A stretch of DNA of 64,000 nucleotides from assembly GCF_000802425.1 (NCBI RefSeq), contig NZ_JRUD01000016.1, positions 110,282 through 174,281 of the forward strand. The letters are read 5' to 3'. Position 1 is the stretch's first letter. Each line of letters opens with the position of its first letter. A program made the position numbers and the translations under genes. The notes under the pieces are model-generated. The model had not been told where the DNA came from. It did not search any database and saw nothing but the letters and a program-made list of their open reading frames with translations. This DNA comes from Pseudomonas flexibilis (GTDB lineage: Bacteria > Pseudomonadota > Gammaproteobacteria > Pseudomonadales > Pseudomonadaceae). Of this stretch, positions 53,198-61,203 are shown piece after piece.

Positions 53198-53887
53198 ATG
53201 AAAACCATCGGCCTTATCGGCGGCATGAGCTGGGAATCGACGATTCCCTACTACCGGCAGATCAACGAAACCATCAAGGCGCGCCTGGGCGGGCTGCATT
53301 CGGCGAAGCTGGCGCTGTACAGCGTGGATTTCCACGACATCGAGCGCCTGCAGCAGGCCGGCGACTGGACGACGGCCGGCGCCCTGCTGGCCGATGCGGG
53401 CCGGGCGCTGGAACGGGCCGGCGCGGATTTCCTGGTGCTGTGCACCAACACCATGCACAAGGTCGCCGGGGATATCGAAGCGGCTGTCTCCATTCCGCTG
53501 CTGCACATCGCCGACCCGACCGCCGATGCCATCAAACGCGCCGGGCTGTCCAGGGTCGGCCTGCTGGGCACCCGCTTCACCATGGAGCAGGACTTCTACC
53601 GCCAGCGCCTGCAGCAGCACGGACTCGAGGTGCTGACGCCCGACGAGGCGGATCGCGCCGTGATCCACCGCGTCATCTACGAGGAGCTCTGCCTGGGACA
53701 CATTCGCGGCAGCTCCCGGGAAGAGTACCGGCGCATCATGGCAGCGCTGGTGGAACAGGGCGCCGAAGCGATCATCCTCGGCTGCACGGAAATCTCCCTG
53801 CTGGTGGGCAGCGAGGATGCCCGCGTGCCGCTGTTCGACACCACCGCCCTGCATGCGCGCCGGGCGGCAGAAGCGGCGCTGGACTGA
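53198..53887 (+). CDS. Aspartate/glutamate racemase-family protein (YgeA-like)
   Basis: 229 residues. MKTIGLIGGMSWEST at the N terminus and two catalytic cysteines, in VLCTNTMHK and ILGCTEISLL, each acting on one face of the amino acid in the two-base mechanism. YgeA-type members racemise several amino acids with broad specificity, PLP-independent. Probably a cytoplasmic D-amino acid producer. Own promoter. Confidence 0.9.
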   Translation: MKTIGLIGGMSWESTIPYYRQINETIKARLGGLHSAKLALYSVDFHDIERLQQAGDWTTAGALLADAGRALERAGADFLVLCTNTMHKVAGDIEAAVSIPLLHIADPTADAIKRAGLSRVGLLGTRFTMEQDFYRQRLQQHGLEVLTPDEADRAVIHRVIYEELCLGHIRGSSREEYRRIMAALVEQGAEAIILGCTEISLLVGSEDARVPLFDTTALHARRAAEAALD

Positions 53888-53938
53888 CGCACAGGGGGCG
53901 GTATCATCGCCGCCCCTTTCGCCGCCGACTTCCCGCGC

Positions 53939-54673
53939 ATGACCGACAACCCGCTCACCGAGCTTTACCGGGACGACTGGCTGCTGGCGGTGCACAAGCC
54001 CGCCGGGCTGCTGGTACACCGCAGCCCCATCGACAAGCACGAAACCGAATTCGCCCTGCAATACGCCCGCGAACTGAACGGCGGCGAGCACGTCTACGCG
54101 GTGCACCGGCTGGACCGCCCCACTTCGGGCCTGCTGCTGTTTGCCCGCGACCCGCACACCGCCAGCCTGCTCGGCCAGGCCATGATGGCCAACACCGTGC
54201 GCAAGACCTACCGGGCACTGGTACGCGGCTGGCCGCCGGAGTCCGGCCTGATCGACCACGCCCTCAAGGAACACGCCGTGGACAAGCGGCTCAAGGACGA
54301 ACCCCAGCCCGTGCGCGACGCGCAGACCCGCTACAGCCGCCTGGCCACCACGCAGTTGGAGGTCGAGATCGAAGGCTTTCCCACCAGCCGCTACAGCCTG
54401 CTGCAGCTGCACCCACTGACCGGCCGCAAACACCAGCTGCGCCGCCATATGCAGCACCTCAGCCACCCGATCATTGGCGACACCAACTACGGCCGCACCC
54501 GGCACAACCACTACTTCGCCCAACGCTTCGGCTACAGCCGCCTGATGCTCGCCGCCACGGAGCTGCACTTCACCCACCCGGTCACGGGCGAAGCCATGCA
54601 CCTGCAGGCGGATCCGAGTGAGGATTTTCAGCAGGTGGTGCGGGGGATATTCGAGGAAGGTGCGGCTGCGTAG
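53939..54673 (+). CDS. truC: tRNA pseudouridine(65) synthase
   Basis: 244 residues, RluA family without an S4 domain. The catalytic Asp is in VHRLDRPTSGLLLFA; LHPLTGRKHQLRRHMQHLSHPIIGD is the TruC/RluA C-terminal motif. TruC modifies U65 of certain tRNAs. Last native gene before the IS element. Assignment to TruC rather than another RluA paralogue rests on length and overall resemblance. Confidence 0.87.
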   Translation: MTDNPLTELYRDDWLLAVHKPAGLLVHRSPIDKHETEFALQYARELNGGEHVYAVHRLDRPTSGLLLFARDPHTASLLGQAMMANTVRKTYRALVRGWPPESGLIDHALKEHAVDKRLKDEPQPVRDAQTRYSRLATTQLEVEIEGFPTSRYSLLQLHPLTGRKHQLRRHMQHLSHPIIGDTNYGRTRHNHYFAQRFGYSRLMLAATELHFTHPVTGEAMHLQADPSEDFQQVVRGIFEEGAAA

Positions 54674-54835
54674 GCGGTCAAGCCACGGCCTGGCCGCCGG
54701 GCGCGTGCATGTTTACCGATGATTAATGACAGTGGTATGGCTTGGAACCCGCATGACAGCATTGTCCCGGGGGCTGTCTTTCCGGCAGCCGCCGCCATGA
54801 GCGACAGCCGCAGAGGCAAATACAACGAGCGATAA

Positions 54836-56031
54836 GGACACTCTGAAAAACACTTCCAGAATCTGGTGAAATACGCCGTTAATCCCGCCAGCCGAGTTCT
54901 TCCATGAAGCAGATGACCTTCGCCGACGCCGAGTACGCCGGCAAGCGCAAACAGACCCGTAAAGAGCTGTTCCTGATCGAGATGGATCAGGTGGTGCCGT
55001 GGAAGGGACTGATTGCCTTGATCGAGTCGCATTACCCCAAGGGCGAAGGTGGTCGGCCCGCCTATCCTCTGCTGGCCATGCTGCGTATTCACCTGATGCA
55101 GAACTGGTTTGGCTACAGCGATCCGGCGATGGAGGAAGCGCTGTACGAGACGACCATCCTGCGCCAGTTCGCCGGGTTGAGCCTGGAGCGCATTCCCGAC
55201 GAAACCACCATCCTCAACTTCCGCCGGCTGCTGGAGAAACACGAACTGGCTGCCGGTATCCTGGCCGTCATCAATGGCTATCTCGGTGACCGCGGTCTGT
55301 CGCTGCGTCAGGGCACTATCGTCGATGCTACGTTGATCCATGCACCCAGTTCGACCAAGAACAAGGACGGCAAGCGCGACCCGGAGATGCACCAGACCAA
55401 GAAGGGTAACCAGTACTACTTCGGCATGAAGGCCCACATCGGTGTGGATGACGAGTCGGGGCTGGTGCATAGCGTGGTTGGCACGGCGGCCAACGTGGCG
55501 GACGTCACCCAGGTCGACAAACTGCTGCATGGCGTGGAGAACGTCGTCTGCGCCGATGCCGGTTACACCGGGGTCGAAAAGCGCTCAGAACATGCGGGCC
55601 GCGAAGTGATCTGGCAGGTCGCGGCGCGTCGCAGCACTTACAGAAAACTCGGCAAGAACAGCCCGCTCTACAAAGCTAAGCGCAAGATCGAAAAGGCCAA
55701 GGCGCAGGTGCGGGCCAAGGTCGAGCACCCATTCCGGGTGATCAAGCGCCAGTTCGGTTACGTGAAGGTACGCTTCCGCGGCCTGGCCAAGAACACCGCG
55801 CAGCTGATGACACTGTTCGCACTGTCGAACCTGTGGATGGCGCGTCGACATTTGATCGCCACCGCAGGAGAGGTGCGCCTGTAATGTGGGAAATGGCCGT
55901 TGCGAGATGCTCGCGACGGCCAAAAAAGGAGAAATGAGTGGGCTATCTGTCCGGTTTTTGATCGATTGCCCGCTTTCAAAATCGGCAAGGGCTGAAGTTG
56001 ACGCGAAATACCCAGCTACTTCAGACCTTCC
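54836..56031 (+). mobile_element. Complete IS5-family insertion sequence, 1,196 bp
   Basis: Imperfect terminal inverted repeats: left GGACACTCTGAA (54836-54847) and right, inverted, GGAAGGTCTGAA (56020-56031), 9 of 12 matching. A 4-bp target duplication ATAA flanks both ends (54832-54835 and 56032-56035). Length and ends are those of the IS5 subgroup (about 1.2 kb). A single intact transposase fills it, so it may still be active. Confidence 0.9.
54904..55884 (+). CDS. IS5-family transposase
   Basis: 326 residues. An N-terminal DUF772-type domain (MKQMTFADAEYAGKRKQ, FGYSDPAMEEALYE) and a DDE catalytic domain with D141 (IVDATLI), D218 (CADAGYTG) and E274 (KVEHPFRVIKRQFGY), including the Y-x2-R-x3-E-x6-K-like region expected of IS5. 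Intact, 68 bases inside the left end. It cuts and pastes the element. Confidence 0.95.
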   Translation: MKQMTFADAEYAGKRKQTRKELFLIEMDQVVPWKGLIALIESHYPKGEGGRPAYPLLAMLRIHLMQNWFGYSDPAMEEALYETTILRQFAGLSLERIPDETTILNFRRLLEKHELAAGILAVINGYLGDRGLSLRQGTIVDATLIHAPSSTKNKDGKRDPEMHQTKKGNQYYFGMKAHIGVDDESGLVHSVVGTAANVADVTQVDKLLHGVENVVCADAGYTGVEKRSEHAGREVIWQVAARRSTYRKLGKNSPLYKAKRKIEKAKAQVRAKVEHPFRVIKRQFGYVKVRFRGLAKNTAQLMTLFALSNLWMARRHLIATAGEVRL

Positions 56032-56154
56032 ATAAAGCTAAAATTGTTCTCTTCATGGCAATGCCCATTTATTAGACATCAAGATGCAAGCAGACATCCT
56101 TACCGAAGGATTCAGATAACGCTGACTGCCGCGCATATCGTCTTGCAACCACTC

Positions 56155-56553
56155 TCATTTATTAGTTTTATTTTTCTCCATCGTTATCGTAAGCGCCTTT
56201 ACGGCAATTGCCGCAACCAGCGCAGTAAAAAGCATACCGCACAGACCAATCAGTACAGCCAAAGTGCGCGTAAAAATTGTTTTCGGCGCAAAATCTCCAT
56301 AGCCGATCGTCAATCCTGTCACAAATGAAAAATACAGCGACTCATGTATGGACCAGCCCTCACGCCAGCCAATAACGATTCCGAGCGTCACCATTAAACC
56401 GAAAAGAATCGAAAGTCTCGGCCACACAACCTTCAGACCGAAAAACAACGCACGCCAGAATCTTCTTCTCAACACACCAGGATTATTGTCCAATAATATA
56501 ATCTCAACAAGATTGACTGATCCATATCGTAAAACCCAACGTATAAGCACCAC
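56155..56553 (-). CDS. Two-helix potassium channel-like protein
   Basis: About 132 residues. An Ion_trans_2 pore module: outer helix (LSILFGLMVTLGIVIGW), pore loop with the K+-selectivity filter TIGYGDFAP, then an inner helix (LAVLIGLCGMLFTALVAAIAV). No voltage sensor, RCK or cyclic-nucleotide domain. Forms tetramers in related proteins. The start is uncertain: a GTG at 56553 lies inside the candidate attC, and GTG/TTG codons occur later. Low GC, minus strand like the adjacent cassettes. Confidence 0.75.
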   Translation of the reverse strand: MVLIRWVLRYGSVNLVEIILLDNNPGVLRRRFWRALFFGLKVVWPRLSILFGLMVTLGIVIGWREGWSIHESLYFSFVTGLTIGYGDFAPKTIFTRTLAVLIGLCGMLFTALVAAIAVKALTITMEKNKTNK

Positions 56554-56577
56554 TCATGCAGCAGCCACTGGTTATAT
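56534..56577 (-). other. Candidate short attC site after the GFA gene
   Basis: On the minus strand: ATATAAC 10 bases after the GFA stop, and GTTGGGT 44 bases on, matching RYYYAAC and GTTRRRY core sites. The internal symmetry is weak and the length short for an attC, so it is tentative. Confidence 0.4.
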
Positions 56578-56586
56578 GATGGCAGC

Positions 56587-56988
56587 TCAAGCTGGCAGTC
56601 CCTCGAACTCTGGCACCTCCTCTCCCCCCTCATCCCAAGCTGCTTTGCTGGATGAAAAGATATGCGCAGTTGACAACATAGTGATTTCAGTGTCCAAACA
56701 CCCTACGGGAACGACAAGCACACCTGCAATCTGAGTGTTTGGCAATGCTGAACCACACAACTTACAAAAGCTTTTGTTATGACGAGTGCCTGGAAGCGTA
56801 TAGGAAGTCACGGCATCTGCGCCCGACTGCCAAACCAATTTAGCTGAGTGCGAGAATAGATTTGCCGCATGAGCCGAACCTGTATCTTTTTGGCAACGCT
56901 GACAATGGCACAGGTAAAAGCTGTCGAACTCACCTTTCACTTCAAAGCTCACGGTGCCGCACAGACAAGAACCGAAATGATCAGTCAT
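56587..56988 (-). CDS. GFA-family (glutathione-dependent formaldehyde-activating-like) protein
   Basis: 133 residues. Zinc-site cysteines in SCLCGTV, CHCQRCQKDTGS and CKLCGS are exactly the GFA/DUF636 arrangement. Founding members catalyse S-hydroxymethylglutathione formation, but most, including small cassette-borne ones, are of unknown substrate. The start MTDHFGSC follows GGAAGGAG; the frame opens further up to 57024. Cassette gene between two attC-like sites. Confidence 0.85.
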   Translation of the reverse strand: MTDHFGSCLCGTVSFEVKGEFDSFYLCHCQRCQKDTGSAHAANLFSHSAKLVWQSGADAVTSYTLPGTRHNKSFCKLCGSALPNTQIAGVLVVPVGCLDTEITMLSTAHIFSSSKAAWDEGGEEVPEFEGLPA

Positions 56989-57020
56989 CAGAACTCCTTC
57001 CATGGCCTGTGGGTGAAAAC

Positions 57021-57079
57021 ACATAACGTTGAATTAAGCCGGGCCACATAGCGGCGTCGGCTTGAATGAATTGTTATGC
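57021..57079 (-). other. attC site, 59 bp (aadA-type '59-base element')
   Basis: Exactly 59 bases from GCATAAC to GTTATGT, read on the minus strand. The arms AATTCATTCAAGCCG and CGGCTTAATTCAACG are nearly complementary around a short centre. This is the same design as the attC sites of aadA cassettes in mobile integrons. The GNAT stop TAA overlaps its first core site, a common cassette economy. Confidence 0.9.
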
Positions 57080-57625
57080 ATCATAGCGGGCACGTGGCAG
57101 TCGGTACAGGCAGTGCAAGCGCAGCGGACTATCTTCAGGTACTTGAGGATGCTCAAAGGTACCTGACCCACACATCTTGAGTCTTTCCATAACTGCTCGA
57201 GACCTGAAATTTTTAACTGCTGTGAAGGACACGATTTCGTTTAGACCCAAGACTGTAAATCCAACGCGGAACGCTCCGCGTGCCGCCTCAGAAGCAAATC
57301 CTTTTCCCCAATGCGAAAAGGAAAGACGCCAACCGACTTCCACGCAGGGCGAGAAAGGAAGTTCAGCTGAGGGAGTGTGCAAGCCGACGAACCCGATGAA
57401 CTCGCGAGAATCCTTGAGCTCAGCAGCCCAAAACCCCCAGCCACGCTCTCGAATCAAAGCCTCGCAACGATCAGCCATTGCATCACTTTCGGCACGTGTA
57501 AGCCGCGCGGGGAAGAACTCCATTACCCTTGGATCTGCGTTGAGCGCGGCAAACGGCTCGCGGTCAGCGGGCGTCCACTGCCTCAAGAAAAGGCGCTCAG
57601 TTTCGAACTCAATGAGGTCAGTCAT
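57074..57625 (-). CDS. GNAT N-acetyltransferase, RimJ/RimL type, in an integron cassette
   Basis: 183 residues. TERLFLRQWTPADREPF opens an RimJ-like acetyltransferase_3 domain; GWRLSFSHWGKGFASEAARG carries the acetyl-CoA pyrophosphate loop (G-K-G-F-A-S-E-A). Substrate unknown; cassette acetyltransferases range from drug resistance to protein modification, and this one is not close to known aminoglycoside enzymes as far as I can see. The start lies 28 bases after the preceding attC core, as expected for a cassette. Confidence 0.85.
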   Translation of the reverse strand: MTDLIEFETERLFLRQWTPADREPFAALNADPRVMEFFPARLTRAESDAMADRCEALIRERGWGFWAAELKDSREFIGFVGLHTPSAELPFSPCVEVGWRLSFSHWGKGFASEAARGAFRVGFTVLGLNEIVSFTAVKNFRSRAVMERLKMCGSGTFEHPQVPEDSPLRLHCLYRLPRARYDA

Positions 57626-57652
57626 TTGCTACACATCCGGATGAGTGAAGAC

Positions 57653-57747
57653 GCATAACGCCCGCCTAAGTGGCCGGCAACGCATACAACTAAACTCAAC
57701 AAGAACATCCGTAACCACCGCAGTCCCTCTTGAGACGTTTGTTATAT
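57653..57747 (-). other. attC site, 95 bp, closely resembling Vibrio VCR repeats
   Basis: On the minus strand: ATATAACAAACG, then TCTCAAGAGGGACTG near the left end, GTTGAGTTTAGT in the middle, and CTTAGGCGGGCGTTATGC at the right. From memory these segments match the Vibrio cholerae VCR sequence in order. Core sites ATATAAC and GTTATGC bound it. It precedes the GNAT cassette. Confidence 0.9.
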
Positions 57748-57759
57748 CTACTTTTCACC

Positions 57760-57861
57760 TTAATAAACCAGCAATTCACCTTCACCTACTGCCACTAACG
57801 AGACACGGTTTGAGTCGTGGAGGACGGGAAAGTTGAACAGCGCCGGCCCATCAGGCCAGCG
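57760..57861 (-). pseudogene. 3' remnant of a truncated cassette gene
   Basis: The last ~33 codons before a TAA, 12 bases from the VCR-like attC, read like a genuine protein end (GPALFNFPVLHDSNRVSL, VAVGEGELLVY). The upstream part of the frame, under the SRPBCC gene, does not look like a protein. Suggests that a cassette was cut and joined to the SRPBCC region. Confidence 0.4.
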
Positions 57862-57877
57862 TACGCGGGAACCTGAA

Positions 57878-58291
57878 TCAAGCGGTGGTCTTGCCTTCCG
57901 CGTGGCGGGCGAAGTTGTCCAGAATGGATTGCCAACCCGCCCGCTGTTGCTCTTCAGAGTGCGTCTGCTCCGCTTCGAAGGTTTCCCGCACGGTGACCCC
58001 ATTCGGCCCGGTGAGAAACTCCACCCGCAAGGTGCGCCCGCCAAACTCACACTCAATTAATTGATGGTGTTCGATCTTCGTATAGGTCCCTGCAAAATCG
58101 AACCCGGCACTGCCGTCCTTGGCTTCCATGCGTGATGAGAAGGTTCCGCCGACGCGAAGATCAACGCTCGCCCGGGTGGTATGCCAATCATCGGATGCGG
58201 CATTCCATTGGGTGATGTCTTCTGGAGTGGTCCATGCACTCCACACCCGTTCAATCGGTGCCGCAATGGCGGTTTCAACCGTAATGTTCAT
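57878..58291 (-). CDS. SRPBCC/AHSA1-like domain protein
   Basis: 137 residues, one START/Bet v1-type fold of the activator-of-Hsp90-ATPase group: MNITVETAIAAPIERVWSAWTTPEDITQWN at the start, VGGTFSSRMEAKDGS and a final helix ending HAEGKTTA. Ligand unknown. The ATG at 58291 follows AGGAAGACAGGA; the frame is open 66 codons upstream without family resemblance. It flanks the cassette cluster and may or may not belong to it; no attC directly follows its stop. Confidence 0.8.
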   Translation of the reverse strand: MNITVETAIAAPIERVWSAWTTPEDITQWNAASDDWHTTRASVDLRVGGTFSSRMEAKDGSAGFDFAGTYTKIEHHQLIECEFGGRTLRVEFLTGPNGVTVRETFEAEQTHSEEQQRAGWQSILDNFARHAEGKTTA

Positions 58292-58536
58292 TCCTGTCTT
58301 CCTTATATTGATGAGCAACGGGGTGCGCGGAAGACTGTAGCGCCTCTGTAGGGAACAACCATGAACCAAGCCACGCGCAGCAACGCAGCGTGTCGAACGG
58401 CGTCCCTCTTCACTGCAACGGTTGACCCTGCCCGAGCAGGTTGCACTCGAACACTTCAGTGCGAGAAGTCGTGACTCACCTCCGGTCACGGCCCGACCGC
58501 TCGAATTCGAGCGTTGTGCCTAGCGCCAGCACTTCC

Positions 58537-60141
58537 TCACTCGGCCCGCTGCGCATCACCCGCCGCAGTCAGCACCGCAACCTTCTGCTCATAGCGCCGC
58601 GCAGCCTCCGCATTCCCCGCCGCCTTGGCAGCCTCCATCGCGCCCTTTGTAGCGCGCAACCGATTCGGGTCCCGTTGCAGGGAGCGCTCAAACTCCGCGA
58701 AAGCCTCAGCAGGCTGCTTCTGCACCACCAGCAGTTCGGCCAGCAGTTCCCGGGAAGGCACCACGTTGCCGGGGGTGACCGGGTGCTTGTCGCTGGCTTC
58801 CTCGAGATCGGCCGCTTCGCGCATCAGGCGCAGGGCGTCGTCGGGGCGGTTCTCGGCCTGGGCGATCCAGGCGTTTACCGCACGGATCTGGATTTCCGCC
58901 TGGTCGGCCCAGTAGCCGAGGTTGTTCTGGCGCATCGCAGTCTGCAGCGCCTGCAGGCGTTCAACATCCGCGCGGGCCGCGCCGGGGTTGCCGCTGCGCG
59001 CGGCGCCCAGGCCGCGGGCGAACACCAGGATGGCTTCGGCCTGCGGGAACTTGTCCCAGGCCAGGTCGGCGGGTGACAGCTGCAGGGCGGCCGCTTCCTA
59101 CCACTGCCCCCGCTCCAGCGCGTAGCGCGCCGGAATGGCCGCGAAGGCGTAGGCGGCGACGAAGTTCTCCACGTTGACCTTGCGGATCGCCGCCACCTCG
59201 TCCACCCGCTGTTTGGCCGCCTGGTGCTGGGCCTGTTGCAGGTGGCCGAACACCAGGTAGTCCAGCGCGTGCAGGGCGTCGTAGGTGCCGATGTCCAGCG
59301 TGGTCGCCTGCAGCTCATGGCGGGCAGCCTGGTAGGAGGCCAGGTTGCTTTCCACCATGGCCGGCCAGTCGCCGACCCGGCTGAAGATGTGCGAGGGCAT
59401 GTGCTGAACGTGCGGCACCGAGGGCGCGATGTCCGCATAGGCACGGGCATAGGGCATGCCGCGCTCCGCCAGGCTGGTGTAGTCGAAGGTGTGGATCAGG
59501 TAGTGGGCGATGCCGGGGTGGTTGGGGTACTGCCGGTACAGCGGCTCGAGGATGCCGGCGGCCTTGAGCTGGTTGGCGTAGGTCTTGTCGGTGGGCTGGG
59601 CGGTGGCGTTGAGCAGCAGTGCGTAAAGCACCTGCGCTTCGACATCCTGCGGATAGCGCGCCGCCACTTCGCCCATGGCCTGCTCCAGCGCCAGCGCGCG
59701 GAGCCGGTGTTCGGTGCTCTGCCAGTCCTTGAAGAAGACGCCGAGGGCGTCGATGTAGGCGTTTTCCCGCTCGCTGCCGGCGCCGAGCTGTTGGGCCTGG
59801 GACCAGGCGTTGGCGCCGGCCTGCAACGCCTGCGGGCTGGGCGGCCAGGCCAGCGGATTGCCCATGGACATGATGGCGATGCCCCAGTGGGCCATGGCGC
59901 AGGTGGGGTCCTGCTCCAGCACCGTCGCGAAGGCCTGTTTGGCGGGGTCGAACCAGAAGGAATGGAACAGGGCCATGGCCCGGTTGAAGGTGCGCTGCGC
60001 GTCCGGGGTGCAGGACACCTGGAAATTCACCTCGCCCAGTTGTTCGGGCGGTTCCCCTTCGTGCGGAGTTTGCGCCCCTGCCGCGCCGCTGAGGGCGAGC
60101 GAGAGCGCCAGCGTCCCTGCCCGTGCGATTGACCTGTGCAT
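58537..60141 (-). pseudogene. TPR-repeat protein gene interrupted by one amber codon
   Basis: Reads through as about 534 residues: signal peptide (SIARAGTLALSLALSGAAGA, then QTPHEGE), TPR-like helices, HYLIHTFDYTS and HMPSHIFSRVGDW segments. At 59098-59100 the frame meets TAG, directly after ARYALERGQW; the same frame continues with EAAALQLSPADLAWDKFPQ and TPR helices to the stop at 58537. A single CAG-to-TAG change would explain it. The 5' product is about 347 residues. The start MHRS at 60141 has GGAGG upstream. Could be a sequencing error. Confidence 0.8.
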
Positions 60142-60370
60142 GGCGGCCTCCACGATAGGCTGAAAAAGGCCGCCGACTGGCCTTCCCTGTCACGACGACC
60201 TGCAAGCATTGGATGCCGGACAGGGCGCAAAGTTGGGGCGCAACGGCTGGACGTTCCTGCGCCAACCGGCAACACCCGATTGTCTGCCGGACGGCGAGAG
60301 GCCGGTGCTCAAGCGAGATCCCACGCATCGTGCGGTCCATACTGGCCAGAACCACTTGGAGGGTGCCGTC

Positions 60371-60847
60371 ATGCATGTCTTGCGCTTGACTGCCGTCGTG
60401 CTCGGCGGCCTGCTGCTGATGGGTGGGTCATTGTTCTCGCTGGCCGATTCGGACCGCGCCCGGGACACCCGCTCCAAACTGATGCAACACGACGAGCGCG
60501 GCCGGTATGGGCCGCACCCGCGAGGCTGGCATGACCCGCGCATGCAACGGGACTCTCGCTATCCGCAGCGTTACCGCTATTACCGCTACGAGGATCGCGT
60601 GTATGGGTCCGGACAATACCGCTACGATCACTCCCCCCAGGGAGACTGGTCCTATCCACGGGAGGGCCTGGATTGGGGGGTGCGCTTCTATCCGCACTCA
60701 CCGTCCTTCAATACCCCGCGTGGATACCCGCCGCCCCGGCAGGTTGTTCCGGACAGGAACGACTTCCCGGCGCGCCACAATCCGCATCCGCCGGGTATCT
60801 ACCGGCCGCTGCATGACAACGGGCTGCGGCTCCCCCCACCACGCTGA
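60371..60847 (+). CDS. Secreted Arg/Tyr/Pro-rich hypothetical protein
   Basis: 158 residues. Signal peptide MHVLRLTAVVLGGLLLMGGSLFSLADS, then a low-complexity mature part rich in Arg, Tyr, Pro, His and Gly (e.g. RYPQRYRYYRYEDRV). No cysteines and no domain recognised. GGAGGG precedes the ATG. Probably periplasmic or exported. Confidence 0.65.
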   Translation: MHVLRLTAVVLGGLLLMGGSLFSLADSDRARDTRSKLMQHDERGRYGPHPRGWHDPRMQRDSRYPQRYRYYRYEDRVYGSGQYRYDHSPQGDWSYPREGLDWGVRFYPHSPSFNTPRGYPPPRQVVPDRNDFPARHNPHPPGIYRPLHDNGLRLPPPR

Positions 60848-60851
60848 GGCA

Positions 60852-61148
60852 TCAGCTCGCCGGCACCTGGTAATCCCGCATGATGCAGGCCACCTGGACC
60901 GAATAGGACGCGTACCAGCGCTCGCGCCCGGCTTTCTGCGCCAGAAGATGCTCGGGATGCGCCTTCCAGGCCTTGATGGCGGCTTCGTCTGGCCAGTAGG
61001 ACAACGCCACCTCGTTATCCCCTTCGCTCACGGCATGGAATTCAAGGCAACCGAACTCCGCAAGCGCCAGCTCGCGCATGCGGGAAGCGACACGGAAATA
61101 CTCGTCGTCGAGCGACATGACCTTCGCGCGGAAGATGACAACGTACAT
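60852..61148 (-). CDS. Antibiotic-biosynthesis-monooxygenase-like (ABM) small protein
   Basis: 98 residues. MYVVIFRAKVMSLDDEYFRVASRMRELALAEFGCLEFH fits the dimeric ferredoxin-like ABM fold, with SYWPDEAAIKAWKAHPEHL as the characteristic second half. ABM proteins act as small oxygenases or haem-degrading enzymes, and many are of unknown function. AAGGAGG precedes the ATG at 61148; longer frame rejected. Cotranscription with the small membrane gene upstream (56-base gap) is possible. Confidence 0.8.
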   Translation of the reverse strand: MYVVIFRAKVMSLDDEYFRVASRMRELALAEFGCLEFHAVSEGDNEVALSYWPDEAAIKAWKAHPEHLLAQKAGRERWYASYSVQVACIMRDYQVPAS

Positions 61149-61203
61149 GGGGCCTCCTTGCCTGATAGTGCCCGGTGGGCGAGAGAAGCGTAGCGCCTGA
61201 ACG

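Larger units (their letters stand above)
56036..57861 (-). mobile_element. Integron gene-cassette cluster without an integrase (CALIN-like)
   Basis: Three minus-strand genes of unrelated function (K+ channel, GFA protein, GNAT), each close to an attC-type recombination site downstream of its stop, plus a gene remnant before the first attC. Base composition is visibly AT-richer than the rest of the window. The two better attC sites have paired R-box core sites (GCATAAC...GTTATnY) and long imperfect symmetry. No intI gene, attI or Pc promoter is present in the window. One side is bounded by the IS5 element; the other ends at an SRPBCC gene. Confidence 0.75.

Noticed and set aside
57760..58056. 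98-codon ORF as a full gene
   Set aside because: The first two thirds lack protein-like composition and overlap the SRPBCC gene; only the C-terminal third looks real, so it is kept as a remnant.
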